Shown: piece by piece, positions 8,024 through 19,341 of the stretch
Numbering within the stretch: position 1 is the stretch's first letter
Layout of the letters: every line of letters starts with the position of its first letter
Source: Candidatus Acididesulfobacter guangdongensis
GTDB lineage: Bacteria > SZUA-79 > Acidulodesulfobacterales > Acidulodesulfobacteraceae
DNA length: 64,000 nt
Assembly: GCA_004195045.1 (NCBI GenBank)
Contig: SGBC01000001.1
Coordinates: 558,001-622,000 of the forward strand
Direction: 5' to 3'
Made by a program: the position numbers and the translations under genes
Notes under the pieces: generated by a model
Database searches by the model: none
Seen by the model: the letters and a program-made list of their open reading frames with translations, nothing else
Told to the model about the DNA's origin: nothing

Positions 8024-10512
8024 TTAATTATTCTCCCTTTATTATTTAAAATTCCTTCGCTCTGCAGTCTTTCAATAAGCCTTGCAGCCCTGTTAAACCC
8101 GATTCTGAAGTTTCTCTGAACAAACGAAATCGAAACATATTCCATATTTCGCTCATTAATTAAATCTAACAATTCTTCATGCAAATTTTCATCCTGGGTA
8201 TTTTCTGTAATTCTATCAAAATTATTAGATTTTTCAAACTCATTTATTAACAGTTCTTTTTTTTGTGACGGCAAATGTCTGCTGACAATCGAATTTATGA
8301 CATTCTGGATTTCTTCTTCGCTTATATATGCACCATGAATCCTCAACAGTTTCCCCTGCCCGGGGGGGAGGAAAAGCATATCCCCGTTGCCCAGCAGCTC
8401 TTCCGCACCGTTTGAATCTAAAATGGTCCTTGAATCTATCTTGGAAGACACCAGAAATGCCAATCTTGAAGGCATATTAGCTTTTATTACTCCTGTAATA
8501 ACATTAACGGAGGGGCGCTGCGTCGCTATAACCAAATGTATCCCGCAGGCTCTTGCCATCTGAGACAATCTCATGATAGAAGTTTCAACGTCTTTCGGAC
8601 TGACAAGCATAAGATCGCTTAACTCATCTATTATAATAACTAAGAAAGGCAGTATCTGTTTATGATTTTGTTTCAAATATACGTTATACTGTTCAATATT
8701 TCTGACTTTTGCCTCCTGCATCATTTTATATCTGTCTTCCATTTCTTTTACAGCCCAGCTCAACGCCGCCGCCGCTTTTTTAGGATCGCAGACTACATCG
8801 GTAACAAGATGCGGCAGTCCTTCATAAAAAGTTAATTCCAATCTTTTAGGGTCTATCATCAAAAAATTAACTTCTTCATACGTTGCCTTAAATAATATGC
8901 TTGTAATCAGTGTGTTTAAAAAAACGCTTTTGCCGGAACCGGTCGAACCTGCTACAAGCAGATGCGGGCACTTTGCAAGATCAAAAACCGCGTTATTTCC
9001 TTTTGGTCCTTTACCAAGCACAATAGTTAAAAGCGACTTTGAATTTTTAAATTCGGCGGAATTAATTAATTCGGAAAAATAAACCGTTTCCCTCTTTCTA
9101 TTAGGCACTTCAATGCCTACCGCCGACTTTCCCTGAATAACACCGGTTATCCTTACGGATTTTGATTTCAAAGCCATGGTTAAATCTTCTGAAACTGTCT
9201 GAATTTTACCTACTTTTACACCGCTTTCCGGCTCAAATTCATACATTGTAATAATCGGACCGGGTTCAATTCCGGTGATGCGTCCTTTAATTCCCAGATC
9301 TGATAATTTTTTTTCTATTATTTTTGCATTTTGCGTCAATTCAATTTTATCTATTTTTTGTTTTTCGTCAAGAACTCTAATGGGCAAAATAGACGGCAGC
9401 GGAATTTCAAATTCTTTATCTGCTGCAGCATCCGGTAAATTACCGTCAGCATTTTCGGATTTTGTTTCATCCGCTCTCTTGTCAATCCGGCTTTCTATAT
9501 TTTTATTGTTATCGATTTTATAATTTGCTCCGTCTTCCTTAATATCAATGTTTTCTTCATGTTTTAATATATATTTCTTAGTTTGATAATTATCTTCATC
9601 TGTTTCTGTTTTATCGATATCTTTAAATCGTTCCACTGTTTCATCGTCTGGTCGCCCATATTTTTTTTCATCATCATAAGTATTTTTTAAATTAGAATCA
9701 TACCATAGATTATTACCCTTATTATTTTTAGTGCTTAATTCGAATTCACCGCTATATTTTAAATCGTCGCTATAATTATTATTATCGTTATTTTTATTTA
9801 TAGTTTTCAATTTTTTTTTGATTTTTAGTTTTGTCATTACATTATCAAATATGTTATACAATCTCCCTTTTAAATTATTTTGAAAAGACTTTCTAATCGG
9901 AAATTTATTATCATTTACTGCAATATTTTCATTTTCAAGCCCTTTAGATTTAATTTTTAATATAGCGTATATCTTTGACTGCAATTGATTTTTATAATTT
10001 ATAACTGCTGCATATAATTTTTTTAAATCATAATTATCAAATAACAATAAAAAAGCTATTACATAAACAAACAAAATAACTAATATTACGCCTATTTCAC
10101 CAAGCAATCTTTCTCCGGAATTTAATAATTCTTCCCCTATTAACCCGCCGCCTGATATGCTAAATTTATGATATAGCGAATCAGCGTATATCAAGTTCAG
10201 AAATATTAATGAATTGAGATAAAATAATGCCAGTCCTGAATAAAATTTATAATCCTTTTTAGTTATTATTAAAATAATTCCGATAATAAAACAGATTAAT
10301 ATCAGTAAAAAATATCCGTAACCGAAAATTTGCAGCATCCACATTGAAATAAAAGAGCCGAATTCACCCCCTAAGTTTACGCTGCGTTTTACCGCTATCG
10401 AATATGAGTTTGAAGATATCTGATATACATTGTACGAAAGGAGTGAAATAAAAGAATATACAGACAATAATATTAAAACAACCGAACTCAAAAATTTTTT
10501 ATAATGCTGCAT
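8020..10512 (-). CDS. ftsK: DNA translocase FtsK/SpoIIIE
   Basis: This 830-residue septal DNA pump clears chromosome termini during division. The N-terminal ~180 residues contain about four membrane segments, followed by a low-complexity, charged and Asn-rich linker (residues ~200-360). The alpha/beta motor follows with Walker A GSTGSGKSVFLN and Walker B FLVIIIDELSDLM, then ATQRPSVNVITG. The C-terminal ~65 residues form the gamma winged helix (SISFVQRNFRIGFNRAARLIERLQ) that in E. coli FtsK reads KOPS and contacts XerD. It is upstream of and overlapping lolA. Regulation is not evident from the sequence. Confidence 0.97.
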   Translation of the reverse strand: MQHYKKFLSSVVLILLSVYSFISLLSYNVYQISSNSYSIAVKRSVNLGGEFGSFISMWMLQIFGYGYFLLILICFIIGIILIITKKDYKFYSGLALFYLNSLIFLNLIYADSLYHKFSISGGGLIGEELLNSGERLLGEIGVILVILFVYVIAFLLLFDNYDLKKLYAAVINYKNQLQSKIYAILKIKSKGLENENIAVNDNKFPIRKSFQNNLKGRLYNIFDNVMTKLKIKKKLKTINKNNDNNNYSDDLKYSGEFELSTKNNKGNNLWYDSNLKNTYDDEKKYGRPDDETVERFKDIDKTETDEDNYQTKKYILKHEENIDIKEDGANYKIDNNKNIESRIDKRADETKSENADGNLPDAAADKEFEIPLPSILPIRVLDEKQKIDKIELTQNAKIIEKKLSDLGIKGRITGIEPGPIITMYEFEPESGVKVGKIQTVSEDLTMALKSKSVRITGVIQGKSAVGIEVPNRKRETVYFSELINSAEFKNSKSLLTIVLGKGPKGNNAVFDLAKCPHLLVAGSTGSGKSVFLNTLITSILFKATYEEVNFLMIDPKRLELTFYEGLPHLVTDVVCDPKKAAAALSWAVKEMEDRYKMMQEAKVRNIEQYNVYLKQNHKQILPFLVIIIDELSDLMLVSPKDVETSIMRLSQMARACGIHLVIATQRPSVNVITGVIKANMPSRLAFLVSSKIDSRTILDSNGAEELLGNGDMLFLPPGQGKLLRIHGAYISEEEIQNVINSIVSRHLPSQKKELLINEFEKSNNFDRITENTQDENLHEELLDLINERNMEYVSISFVQRNFRIGFNRAARLIERLQSEGILNNKGRIIK

Positions 10513-10779
10513 AATATATTTAACTAATAAATTAATAATTTTATAATATTATTTTTTATTAAACCCGCTATAACTTTTTATATTATAGCTGTGCAAATTA
10601 TTATATTATATTATATTTTGATTTAAATGAAAGGATTAATTGCTTCGTCGGATGCTATATAGTCTAATTACCTTGGAGGTTTTTTCAAAAGTTCTTTATC
10701 AGCGCGTATATCTTTTCAATACATATATCTATACAAATATCTATGCATATATTTTGGAGTTTCAAAAAGCGGCGAGTGT

Positions 10780-12045
10780 CTAAATAATTTCCTCGGAACC
10801 GAAATATGATTTTAAAGCCTCTGGGATTCTCACGTTTCCGTCTATTGTCTGATAATTTTCTATTATAGCTATCATAACCCTTGGCAAAGCAAGTCCTGAA
10901 CCGTTTAACGTAGCTGCAAACTCAGGTTTAGAATCGTTTTCACGTTTAAATTTTATATTTGCACGCCTTGCCTGAAAAGTGTTAAAATTAGAGCAGGAAC
11001 TTACTTCCAGCCATTCGTTTATACCAGGAGCATAAACTTCAATGTCGTATTTTTCCGCTGCGGAAAAACTTAAATCTCCTGTGCATATTTTGACTAATCT
11101 GTGGGGCAAATCCAAACGGTTTAAAATATCCTGAGCGTCTGCAATAAGCTTAAAAAGCTCTTCCTTCGCATCTTCCGGTTTTACAATCTTAACAAGTTCA
11201 ACTTTATCAAACTGATGTCCTCTTTTAATGCCCCGAGAATCTTTGCCCGCCGACATTTTCTCTTTTCTGAAACAGGCGGTGTATGCAGCGTGGCGTATCG
11301 GCAAGTCGCAGGCATTCAGCACCTCGTTTCTATACATATTGGTGACCGGAACTTCAGCCGTAGGCACAAACCACATATCAGAATCGGTGTCCATATATAG
11401 ATTATCGGCAAACTTCGGCAGCTGTCCCGTGCCGATTAGACATTCCTTGTTAACCATAAACGGAGAATAGACCTCTTCGTACCCGTGTTCGCAGGTATGA
11501 GTATTAAGCATAAAATTAATAACCGCCCTTTGCAGTTTAGCAAAAGAATTCCTTAGAATATAAAATCTTGTCCCTGATATTTTTACGCCGCGGTTAAAAT
11601 CTATAAATCCCTTAGCCTCTCCAATTTCATAGTGAGTTTTTACTTTAAAATCAAATGTCTTTTTCTCGTTGAAATATGATACAGGAATGTTTTCCGAATC
11701 ATCTTTGCCTATAGGTACTTCAGGGTCGGGCAGGTTAGGAACTTCAAGCATAAGATTATTAAACTTTTGCTCTATGTCTCTCAGCAAATCTTCTTCTTCT
11801 TTTATCCGTAAATTTATTTCTTTGACATCTTCTTTTTTTGATTGAATAACAGATGCATCTTTTTCTTTTGCAATTTCAGAAGATAGTGTTTTTCTCTTAT
11901 TCCTTAAATTTTCAACAATAAATAATTTATTTCTTTTTATTTCGTCAAGTTCGTAAATCTCGTCTATCGGAGCATCAATAAAAAGCTTTTCAATCTCTTC
12001 TTTTACGAAATCTTTTTGTTCCCTTATCAGTTTTATATCAAGCAT
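10780..12045 (-). CDS. serS: Seryl-tRNA synthetase
   Basis: This 421-residue class II synthetase charges tRNA-Ser (and tRNA-Sec if present) with serine. The N-terminal coiled-coil arm is visible as the charged helices between residues 20 and 110. Class II motif 2 is the FRKEKMSAGKDSRGIKRGHQF region, and motif 3 is NGSGLALPRVMIAIIENYQ near the C-terminus. The start ATG is 5 bp after the atpC stop on the same strand, so it may be read through from the ATP synthase operon. The 267-bp gap to ftsK downstream shows no clear terminator. Confidence 0.98.
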   Translation of the reverse strand: MLDIKLIREQKDFVKEEIEKLFIDAPIDEIYELDEIKRNKLFIVENLRNKRKTLSSEIAKEKDASVIQSKKEDVKEINLRIKEEEDLLRDIEQKFNNLMLEVPNLPDPEVPIGKDDSENIPVSYFNEKKTFDFKVKTHYEIGEAKGFIDFNRGVKISGTRFYILRNSFAKLQRAVINFMLNTHTCEHGYEEVYSPFMVNKECLIGTGQLPKFADNLYMDTDSDMWFVPTAEVPVTNMYRNEVLNACDLPIRHAAYTACFRKEKMSAGKDSRGIKRGHQFDKVELVKIVKPEDAKEELFKLIADAQDILNRLDLPHRLVKICTGDLSFSAAEKYDIEVYAPGINEWLEVSSCSNFNTFQARRANIKFKRENDSKPEFAATLNGSGLALPRVMIAIIENYQTIDGNVRIPEALKSYFGSEEII

Positions 12046-12050
12046 ATTAA

Positions 12051-12296
12051 TTACCCTTTTAATAATATGCTTATCGTATCATCGCTAAATTCCACAAAAC
12101 CTTCTTTAGCGTCTATTTCATTATGCTCATCTTTTGTTTTATATTTTATTTTGCCTTCATTTAAAAATGAAATAAAATTAATATGCCCTGGTAAAATACC
12201 CTCTATACCGCATTTAGCAGGAATTTCGCAGTAATCTACATCATTGCTTTCAATTAAAATCTTTTTCGTGTTTACAACTTTTAATTTTAACGGCAT
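12051..12296 (-). CDS. atpC: ATP synthase F1 epsilon subunit, N-terminal domain only
   Basis: This 81-residue protein matches the beta-sandwich domain of F1 epsilon (PLKLKVVNTKKILIE, then GIEGILPGHINFISFLNEG and a C-terminal strand TISILLKG). Typical epsilon subunits are about 130-140 residues; the C-terminal helical hairpin that inhibits ATP hydrolysis is missing, and the stop is followed at once by serS with no leftover helix-coding sequence. Epsilon links gamma to the c-ring. Short epsilons are known in some bacteria. It is separated from atpD by 181 bp rather than the usual few bases, so it could have a separate ribosome entry or promoter. Confidence 0.85.
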   Translation of the reverse strand: MPLKLKVVNTKKILIESNDVDYCEIPAKCGIEGILPGHINFISFLNEGKIKYKTKDEHNEIDAKEGFVEFSDDTISILLKG

Positions 12297-12477
12297 ATTA
12301 TTTTTTTACAAATTAATTTAATTATTTTTAAATTTGATTTGATTTAGCTATTCAATGCATTTCTTACTGAATTAATAAATATGTTTTTTGCTTTACTACT
12401 TAATAACTTTAATAACTTAATCTAGCATAATGACATTCGGATATTAAAACATTAAGGCTGTTATTATTCCAGAATAT

Positions 12478-13884
<1,407 letters not shown>

Positions 13885-13902
13885 CTACAATCCTCCAAGG
13901 AA

Positions 13903-14769
13903 TTATTTAAGCGCGTTAGCTCCGTTCACTAAATCTAATATTTCAAGCGTAACAGCAGTCTGTCTGGCTTTATTATATGAAAGAGTTAATTTATTAATCA
14001 ATTTTCCTGCATTTCTGGTAGCATTATCCATAGCGTTCATTCTGGATGCCTGTTCGCCGGCATTAGATTCAAACAATCTTATATCTATTTCCACTTTTAC
14101 ATAATCATTAAATATTTTGCTTAAAACTTCCTCGTCGTTTGAATCGGGCTCAATTACATAATCTTCGGCATTTACATTTTCCCTCGTCTTCTCAAAAGGA
14201 AATATCTTTTTACAGTCAGGTTTCTGATTTATAGGAGAAAAATATCTGCTTGAAATAATATACAATTCATCTATTTTTCCGTTTATAAAATCATCGGTAA
14301 CAACTTTAGATAATTCTTCTGCTATACTGCTTTCTTCTTTTTTAACGGAAGTACCGGACTTAAAATTAATTTGGTAACCGTGTCTTTTAAAAAAATCAGC
14401 GCCTTTTTTACCCGCAATATATAAATTTATATCGTTATTTCCGAGGTTTCTTTTTTTTATGCTATCTAAGACTTCTTTAAATATATTAACGTTAAATGCG
14501 CCGCATAGCCCTCTGTCCGAAGTTATAACAATAAAACCCACATTGCTAATTTTTTCTCTGATTTGAAAAAACGAACTATTTCTAAGCAATATATTATTTG
14601 TCATATTAACGATAACCTGTTCGTAAGCTGTCGCATACGGCTTAAATTCATTCATAGCAAGCTGCGCTTTTTTCAATTTTGCGCCTGCAACCATTTTCAT
14701 GGCTTTTGTTATCTGCCTGGTATTTTTAACGCTTGCTATTTTTCTTTTTATAGCTTTTAAATTTGCCAT
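13903..14769 (-). CDS. atpG: ATP synthase F1 gamma subunit
   Basis: This 288-residue protein forms the central stalk of F1. The N-terminal helix MANLKAIKRKIASVKNTRQITKAMKMVAGAKL and the C-terminal helix MNAMDNATRNAGKLINKLTLSYNKARQTAVTLEILDLVNGA are the coiled coil that rotates inside the alpha/beta ring; the SDRGLCGAFN segment is the typical Rossmann-like middle domain. Length is normal. It lies between atpA and atpD with short gaps and is probably translated from one transcript. Confidence 0.97.
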   Translation of the reverse strand: MANLKAIKRKIASVKNTRQITKAMKMVAGAKLKKAQLAMNEFKPYATAYEQVIVNMTNNILLRNSSFFQIREKISNVGFIVITSDRGLCGAFNVNIFKEVLDSIKKRNLGNNDINLYIAGKKGADFFKRHGYQINFKSGTSVKKEESSIAEELSKVVTDDFINGKIDELYIISSRYFSPINQKPDCKKIFPFEKTRENVNAEDYVIEPDSNDEEVLSKIFNDYVKVEIDIRLFESNAGEQASRMNAMDNATRNAGKLINKLTLSYNKARQTAVTLEILDLVNGANALK

Positions 14770-14793
14770 ATATTTTTATTTTTATATAATTAA

Positions 14794-16305
14794 TTAATCT
14801 TCAGCAAAAAGCGGCTTAAATTTATCTAACGCAGAAATAAGTTTTTGCTTTATATCGTCGTCGATCTGTTTTTTTTCTCTGATTCCTTCTAATATATCAG
14901 AATTATTATTTTCTATATACGAAAGCAGCTCCTGTTCGTATTTCCGCAGCGAAGAGGTTTTATACCCTTTGCAATATCCGTTGTTTGCGGCGAATAATAT
15001 AATAACTTCCTTTTCAACAGGCATAGGTTTATACTGCTCCTGTTTTAAGAGCTCGGACATCATAATACCGTTCGCTATCATATCTTGAGTTATTTTATCA
15101 AGGTCGGCGCCAAATTGCACAAACGCAGCCAGTTCTCTATACTGAGCAAGCGATAATCTTAAGCCGCCGGCAACCTGTTTCATTGCCTTAATTTGCGCAT
15201 CGCCTCCGACTCTTGATACTGACATACCGGCATTAACAGCCGGTCTAATACCTGCATAAAACAGATCGGTTTCTAAGAATATCTGACCGTCAGTAATTGA
15301 AATAACGTTTGTCGGAATATAAGCCGACACATCCCCCGCCTGAGTTTCTATGATCGGCAGTGCGGTTAATGACCCGCCTCCCAGTTCGTCGTTTAATTTT
15401 GCCGCCCTTTCTAACAGTCTGGAATGCAGATAAAAAACATCTCCTGGATACGCTTCTCTTCCCGGCGGTCTTCTCAGAAGCAGAGAAAGCTGCCTGTAAG
15501 CCACAGCGTGTTTTGAGAGGTCATCGTAGACAATAAGGCAATGCATCTTATTGTCTCTAAAATATTCTCCCATAGTTGCTCCTGTATATGGAGCAAAATA
15601 TTGAAGGGTTGCAGGATCGCTCGCATTTGCCGCAATTATTGTCGTGTATTCCATTGCTCCTTCCTGAAACAACTTGTCGTAAATAACGGACACGCTGGAC
15701 TGTTTTTGTCCTATAGCAACATATATGCAATAAATCCCTGAATTTTTCTGATTTATAATTGTATCAATGGCAATTGCGGTTTTGCCTGTCTGTCTGTCTC
15801 CGATAATAAGCTCTCTCTGACCGCGTCCGATAGGAATAAGAGCATCTATGACCTTAAGCCCCGTATACATAGGTTCGTTAACTTTTTTTCTTTCTACTAT
15901 GCCGACGGCTTTTCTCTCAATCGGCGAATACGCCGTAGCATTAAGCGGTCCTTTTCCGTCAATGGGTCTGCCTAAACCGTCAAGCACCCTGCCTATAATT
16001 TCTTTTCCGACGGGAGCCTGAGCGATATTGCCGGTCCTTTTAACTACGTCTCCCTCTTTAACTCTATAATCTTCCCCGAGAATTGCAACGCCGACGTTAT
16101 CTTCTTCGAGATCCAGAACGTATCCGAAAATGTCAGGAGTGAACTCCAACATTTCGCCGGACATAACATTATTTAGACCGTATATTTTTGCAACCCCGTC
16201 GCCGACCGATAAAACAATCCCTACTTCACTAGTATCTATGCTTTTCTTATATGTTTCTATTCTTTTTTTAATAATATCCGTTATTTCCGAGGCTTTAATT
16301 CCCAT
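14794..16305 (-). CDS. atpA: ATP synthase F1 alpha subunit
   Basis: This protein of about 503 residues is the non-catalytic nucleotide-binding subunit. Walker A is [14 protein letters not shown] and the conserved arginine-finger region is LVSRVGG-like ([19 protein letters not shown]). I chose ATG 16305, giving [17 protein letters not shown], because AAGGAG lies nine bases before it; an in-frame TTG two codons upstream is less likely. The gene overlaps the end of atpH by about 10 bp, indicating coupled translation. Confidence 0.98.
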   Translation of the reverse strand: MGIKASEITDIIKKRIETYKKSIDTSEVGIVLSVGDGVAKIYGLNNVMSGEMLEFTPDIFGYVLDLEEDNVGVAILGEDYRVKEGDVVKRTGNIAQAPVGKEIIGRVLDGLGRPIDGKGPLNATAYSPIERKAVGIVERKKVNEPMYTGLKVIDALIPIGRGQRELIIGDRQTGKTAIAIDTIINQKNSGIYCIYVAIGQKQSSVSVIYDKLFQEGAMEYTTIIAANASDPATLQYFAPYTGATMGEYFRDNKMHCLIVYDDLSKHAVAYRQLSLLLRRPPGREAYPGDVFYLHSRLLERAAKLNDELGGGSLTALPIIETQAGDVSAYIPTNVISITDGQIFLETDLFYAGIRPAVNAGMSVSRVGGDAQIKAMKQVAGGLRLSLAQYRELAAFVQFGADLDKITQDMIANGIMMSELLKQEQYKPMPVEKEVIILFAANNGYCKGYKTSSLRKYEQELLSYIENNNSDILEGIREKKQIDDDIKQKLISALDKFKPLFAED

Positions 16306-16873
16306 ATACAAAAGCTCCTTGTTTTAAAAATGTCGCTATATTTTTAATTTGTGTCATTATACTTCCGTCAAATATTTTTCCGTTAATTTTTATTAAAAAT
16401 CCGCCTATTGCATCCGGTTCTGTAATCTCTTCCAAGATTATTTTTTTGTTTAATTTATTTTCAATTTTTTCCTGCACCATTTTTAATTCGCTGCTGCTGA
16501 GTTTCTTTCCTGAAATAACAGTCATCTTGACTAATCCGTTTTTTTCATCTTTTATTTTTACAAATTCTTCAAATATATTATTTATGTTATTAATCCTTTC
16601 GTTTTCTACTAATAAAGAAAGAAACTCCGTTAAAGTTTTATTTAACGATAAATATTCGCTTAAAATGTTTATGGTATCAATTCTTTCTTTTTTGTCAATA
16701 AACGGCAGTCCGATATATTCTTTAAAATCAGAATTGTTTTTATCGTTGTAATAGTCTATCATTTTTTTGAACTCGGAGTAGGTATCGTCAATATCCTTCT
16801 TTTCAAAAGACACCCCTATAAGCGCATTTGCATATCTTTTTAAAACTATGCTGTTATTAGACAATTGCTTCAC
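16295..16873 (-). CDS. atpH: ATP synthase F1 delta subunit
   Basis: This 192-residue protein fits the OSCP/delta family. The N-terminal helical domain begins [18 protein letters not shown], and the C-terminal signature is [28 protein letters not shown] followed by [23 protein letters not shown]. Delta caps F1 and joins it to the b-subunit stalk. It overlaps both atpF (17 bp) and atpA, as usual in tightly packed atp operons. Confidence 0.93.
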   Translation of the reverse strand: MKQLSNNSIVLKRYANALIGVSFEKKDIDDTYSEFKKMIDYYNDKNNSDFKEYIGLPFIDKKERIDTINILSEYLSLNKTLTEFLSLLVENERINNINNIFEEFVKIKDEKNGLVKMTVISGKKLSSSELKMVQEKIENKLNKKIILEEITEPDAIGGFLIKINGKIFDGSIMTQIKNIATFLKQGAFVYGN

Positions 16874-17330
16874 CTATATTTTCAATCAGTTTTTTATTTA
16901 TTTTTTCCTGCAGTTCCGGCGTCAATTCGTCAAGTATAATTTTTTGGGCTAATTCTATTGACATACTTATTGCTTCTTCGTACAGTTCCCGCTTTTGCCT
17001 GTCTAATTCAGTCTGCGCCAAAACTTCATATCTTTCGTATATTTTAGCGGCAGTCTTCTTTGTTTCTTCAATTATTCTCTCTTTTTCTATTGCAGCTTCT
17101 GATTTAGCTTTTTCCTTAAGCGCATCCATTTCTTTTTTAACATCTTCAAGCTGTTTTTTTGCATCATCCAAAAGCGCCTGTGCCCGTTTTTCAGATTCCT
17201 CAGCTTTATTCAGCGCTTCTATAATATCTGCCTTTCTTTTATCAAAAAAAGGAGCTATATATTTAACGAGTATATAAGCCAGACCTGCGACAAGGATAAG
17301 AGTATCAAATATACGCCAGAATAATTCCAT
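16857..17330 (-). CDS. atpF: ATP synthase Fo b subunit
   Basis: This 157-residue protein has one N-terminal membrane helix (residues ~5-28, FWRIFDTLILVAGLAYILVKYI) followed by a long charged alpha-helix rich in Lys and Glu, the peripheral stalk. A second b-type gene lies 18 bp upstream, so the stalk is likely a b/b' heterodimer. It overlaps the start of atpH. Which of the two is b and which b' is a convention I cannot settle from sequence alone. Confidence 0.9.
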   Translation of the reverse strand: MELFWRIFDTLILVAGLAYILVKYIAPFFDKRKADIIEALNKAEESEKRAQALLDDAKKQLEDVKKEMDALKEKAKSEAAIEKERIIEETKKTAAKIYERYEVLAQTELDRQKRELYEEAISMSIELAQKIILDELTPELQEKINKKLIENIGEAIV

Positions 17331-17348
17331 AATTATTGTGTTGTTAAA

Positions 17349-17774
17349 TCAATCTATTATTTTATTAACTATTAATTTTGATATTGCAGACGATTCAGCT
17401 TTAATTGAATCATAAATTGAATCTCTGGATTTTTTTATTTCTTCTATTTTTTTATCAAAAGTTTCTAATGCCTCTTTTTTTGCTGCTTCAAGCATTTCGT
17501 TTGCTTTATTTGTTGCATCTTTATGATAATCTTCCCTTATCTGATTAAGAAATAATTTATATTCTTTTTTTTCGTCTTCAATATTTTTCAGAATATTTTC
17601 TACCGACGTCTCATAATCTTTCTGTTTGCCGATATTTGAATCAAGCATTTCCCGTCTTTTTTCAATTATAGCTTTTATCGGCTTAAATAAAAAAATATTT
17701 ATCAGGTAAGTAAAAATTAAAAAAGCCGCCGCTTCAAACAGCAGCCCCTGCCATGTAATTACTAATTCTTTCAT
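17349..17774 (-). CDS. atpF': ATP synthase Fo b' subunit
   Basis: This 141-residue protein has a membrane helix at residues ~10-30 followed by FKPIKAIIEKRREML and a long charged coiled coil, typical of b/b' subunits. It is the first gene of the atp operon here. The pattern with separate b and b' genes followed by delta-alpha-gamma-beta is seen in several deltaproteobacterial and cyanobacterial-type operons. The 342-bp gap upstream (17775-18116) holds a large hairpin element described separately. Confidence 0.88.
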   Translation of the reverse strand: MKELVITWQGLLFEAAAFLIFTYLINIFLFKPIKAIIEKRREMLDSNIGKQKDYETSVENILKNIEDEKKEYKLFLNQIREDYHKDATNKANEMLEAAKKEALETFDKKIEEIKKSRDSIYDSIKAESSAISKLIVNKIID

Positions 17775-17959
17775 TGGTGAATAGTTATTAATAAGTTAAT
17801 TTCGAACTACAGTTTAGTTAGGACTTTACTATGGATATAATCATATTGTTTTATTGTTTTTTTTAAATATTTTTCAATATGCATTATATACAATTTATTA
17901 TACAATTAAGATATCTTAAATATCATAATTATCTTGCTAAAGTCAAGTAAAATTTATTT

Positions 17960-18072
17960 CCTTAATCCTGCAATAGAAAATATTTATGCATTTCTTTGCT
18001 CGGTTAAGCGAAATAAGTAAAAGGTGTCTGACACCTTTTCCGAGTAGATAACTTTCTACTGCAGGATTAAGG
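17960..18072. repeat. REP/BIME-like hairpin element, copy 1
   Basis: This element of about 113 bp has outer arms CCTTAATCCTGCAATAG and CTACTGCAGGATTAAGG that pair almost perfectly, and an inner perfect palindrome AAAAGGTGTCTGACACCTTTT. Two related copies occur at 19145 and 62687, so it is a dispersed family rather than a one-off terminator, although it could also end atp or parB-region transcripts. It fills the gap between atpF' and parB; the remainder is AT-rich. Confidence 0.75.
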
Positions 18073-18116
18073 TATTTCTTCAAATATTTATATATGATTT
18101 TAATTAACTAATTTAA

Positions 18117-19091
18117 TTAGGCAAGCAGCGATTCAATAATTTTTTCCAGCTGACTATCGGAATTAAACTTTATTTCTATATTGCCTTGAACTTTATTTTT
18201 CTGATGATTGATTTTATAATTAATTTTTACCTGCGCCTGCATTTTTTCAAATATCTTATTTTCGTAATCTTTTATCTGCGCCTGCAAAGCTGAAAACTTT
18301 CTATCAGATGAACTGCCTGTATTTTTATTTTTAGTTTTGTTTTTTGCGCTTGCAGCCGTATCATTGATTGTCTTCAAATTTTTTACATATTCTTCCACTT
18401 CTCTTACGGTCAGTTTTTCTTTATCTATTTTATCGGTAAGGGATAATGCTTCGGTCTCGGATAGACCTATTAAATTTCTTGCATGCGACGGCGATATTAC
18501 CCCATTAATGATATTTTCTTTTATCTCAGGGCTTAATGCCAACAATCGCAGCATATTAGTAATAGTTGCCCTATCTTTTCCAATTTTTGCAGAAAGTTCT
18601 TCGTGAGTCAGGTTAAATTCATCTATCAGCCTTTTATAGCACTGAGCTTCTTCTATGACGTTAAGGTCCTGACGCTGGATGTTCTCTATAAGTGCTACCT
18701 CAATAGCTTTAGAACCGCTCAAATCTTTTATTATTGCCGGAACAGTTTTAAAATTAAGCTGCTTTGCAGCTCTGTATCTTCTTTCGCCTGCTATAAGGTC
18801 ATATATCTCGCCTCCGGCGCCGCCCTCCGTATTTGCGGAGGATTTTGTTATGAGCAGGGGTTGAATTATTCCGTTTTCTTTTATTGAATTTTTTAATTCT
18901 TCCAGTTTTTTATCATCAAAATATATTCTTGGCTGATAAATTCCGGTTTTTATTTTATTTATATCTATCTCAAATATTTTATAATCGGAAGTTTCAACGC
19001 CTTCACCGTTATCGGACAGTAAGGCTCCGAGTCCTCTTCCAAGAACATTCCGCTTGATTTTCAAGGTTTTATCCTGCTTATGCTCAAACAT
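18117..19091 (-). CDS. parB: Chromosome partitioning protein ParB
   Basis: This 324-residue protein has the ParB/Spo0J layout. An N-terminal basic segment contains LGRGLGALLSD, then the CTPase/nuclease-like domain with IYQPRIYF, GIIQPLLI and the signature AGERRYRAAKQLNFKTVPAII. The helix-turn-helix follows (TITNMLRLLALSPEIKENI) with a C-terminal dimerisation domain. It binds parS and spreads as a CTP-dependent clamp; two parS sites lie in this window (21036 and 50450). It follows parA on the same strand with a 250-bp gap holding the second hairpin element. Confidence 0.96.
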   Translation of the reverse strand: MFEHKQDKTLKIKRNVLGRGLGALLSDNGEGVETSDYKIFEIDINKIKTGIYQPRIYFDDKKLEELKNSIKENGIIQPLLITKSSANTEGGAGGEIYDLIAGERRYRAAKQLNFKTVPAIIKDLSGSKAIEVALIENIQRQDLNVIEEAQCYKRLIDEFNLTHEELSAKIGKDRATITNMLRLLALSPEIKENIINGVISPSHARNLIGLSETEALSLTDKIDKEKLTVREVEEYVKNLKTINDTAASAKNKTKNKNTGSSSDRKFSALQAQIKDYENKIFEKMQAQVKINYKINHQKNKVQGNIEIKFNSDSQLEKIIESLLA

Positions 19092-19144
19092 TTTTTAATA
19101 TAATTTAATATAAAAAGTTATCTATAAAGTTATATATATTATAT

Positions 19145-19212
19145 CCTTAATCCTGCAATAGAAAGTTATCTACTCGGAAAAGGTGTCACGGAAAAGGTGT
19201 CAGACACCTTTT
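19145..19212. repeat. REP/BIME-like hairpin element, copy 2 (half element)
   Basis: CCTTAATCCTGCAATAG and the AAAAGGTGTCAGACACCTTTT core match copy 1, with GGAAAAGGTGTC duplicated, but the second outer arm is missing. It lies between parA and parB. Confidence 0.7.
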
Positions 19213-19341
19213 ACTTCCTTTTACTTATATATATTTTATTGCTTTTCATTTTATCTTATTGCTATTTTATTTTTTATTAATATGATCCCTATTTTCAGCT
19301 GTAATGCGGCTGCAGCACTACTCAATTATACAGCATCGCAC

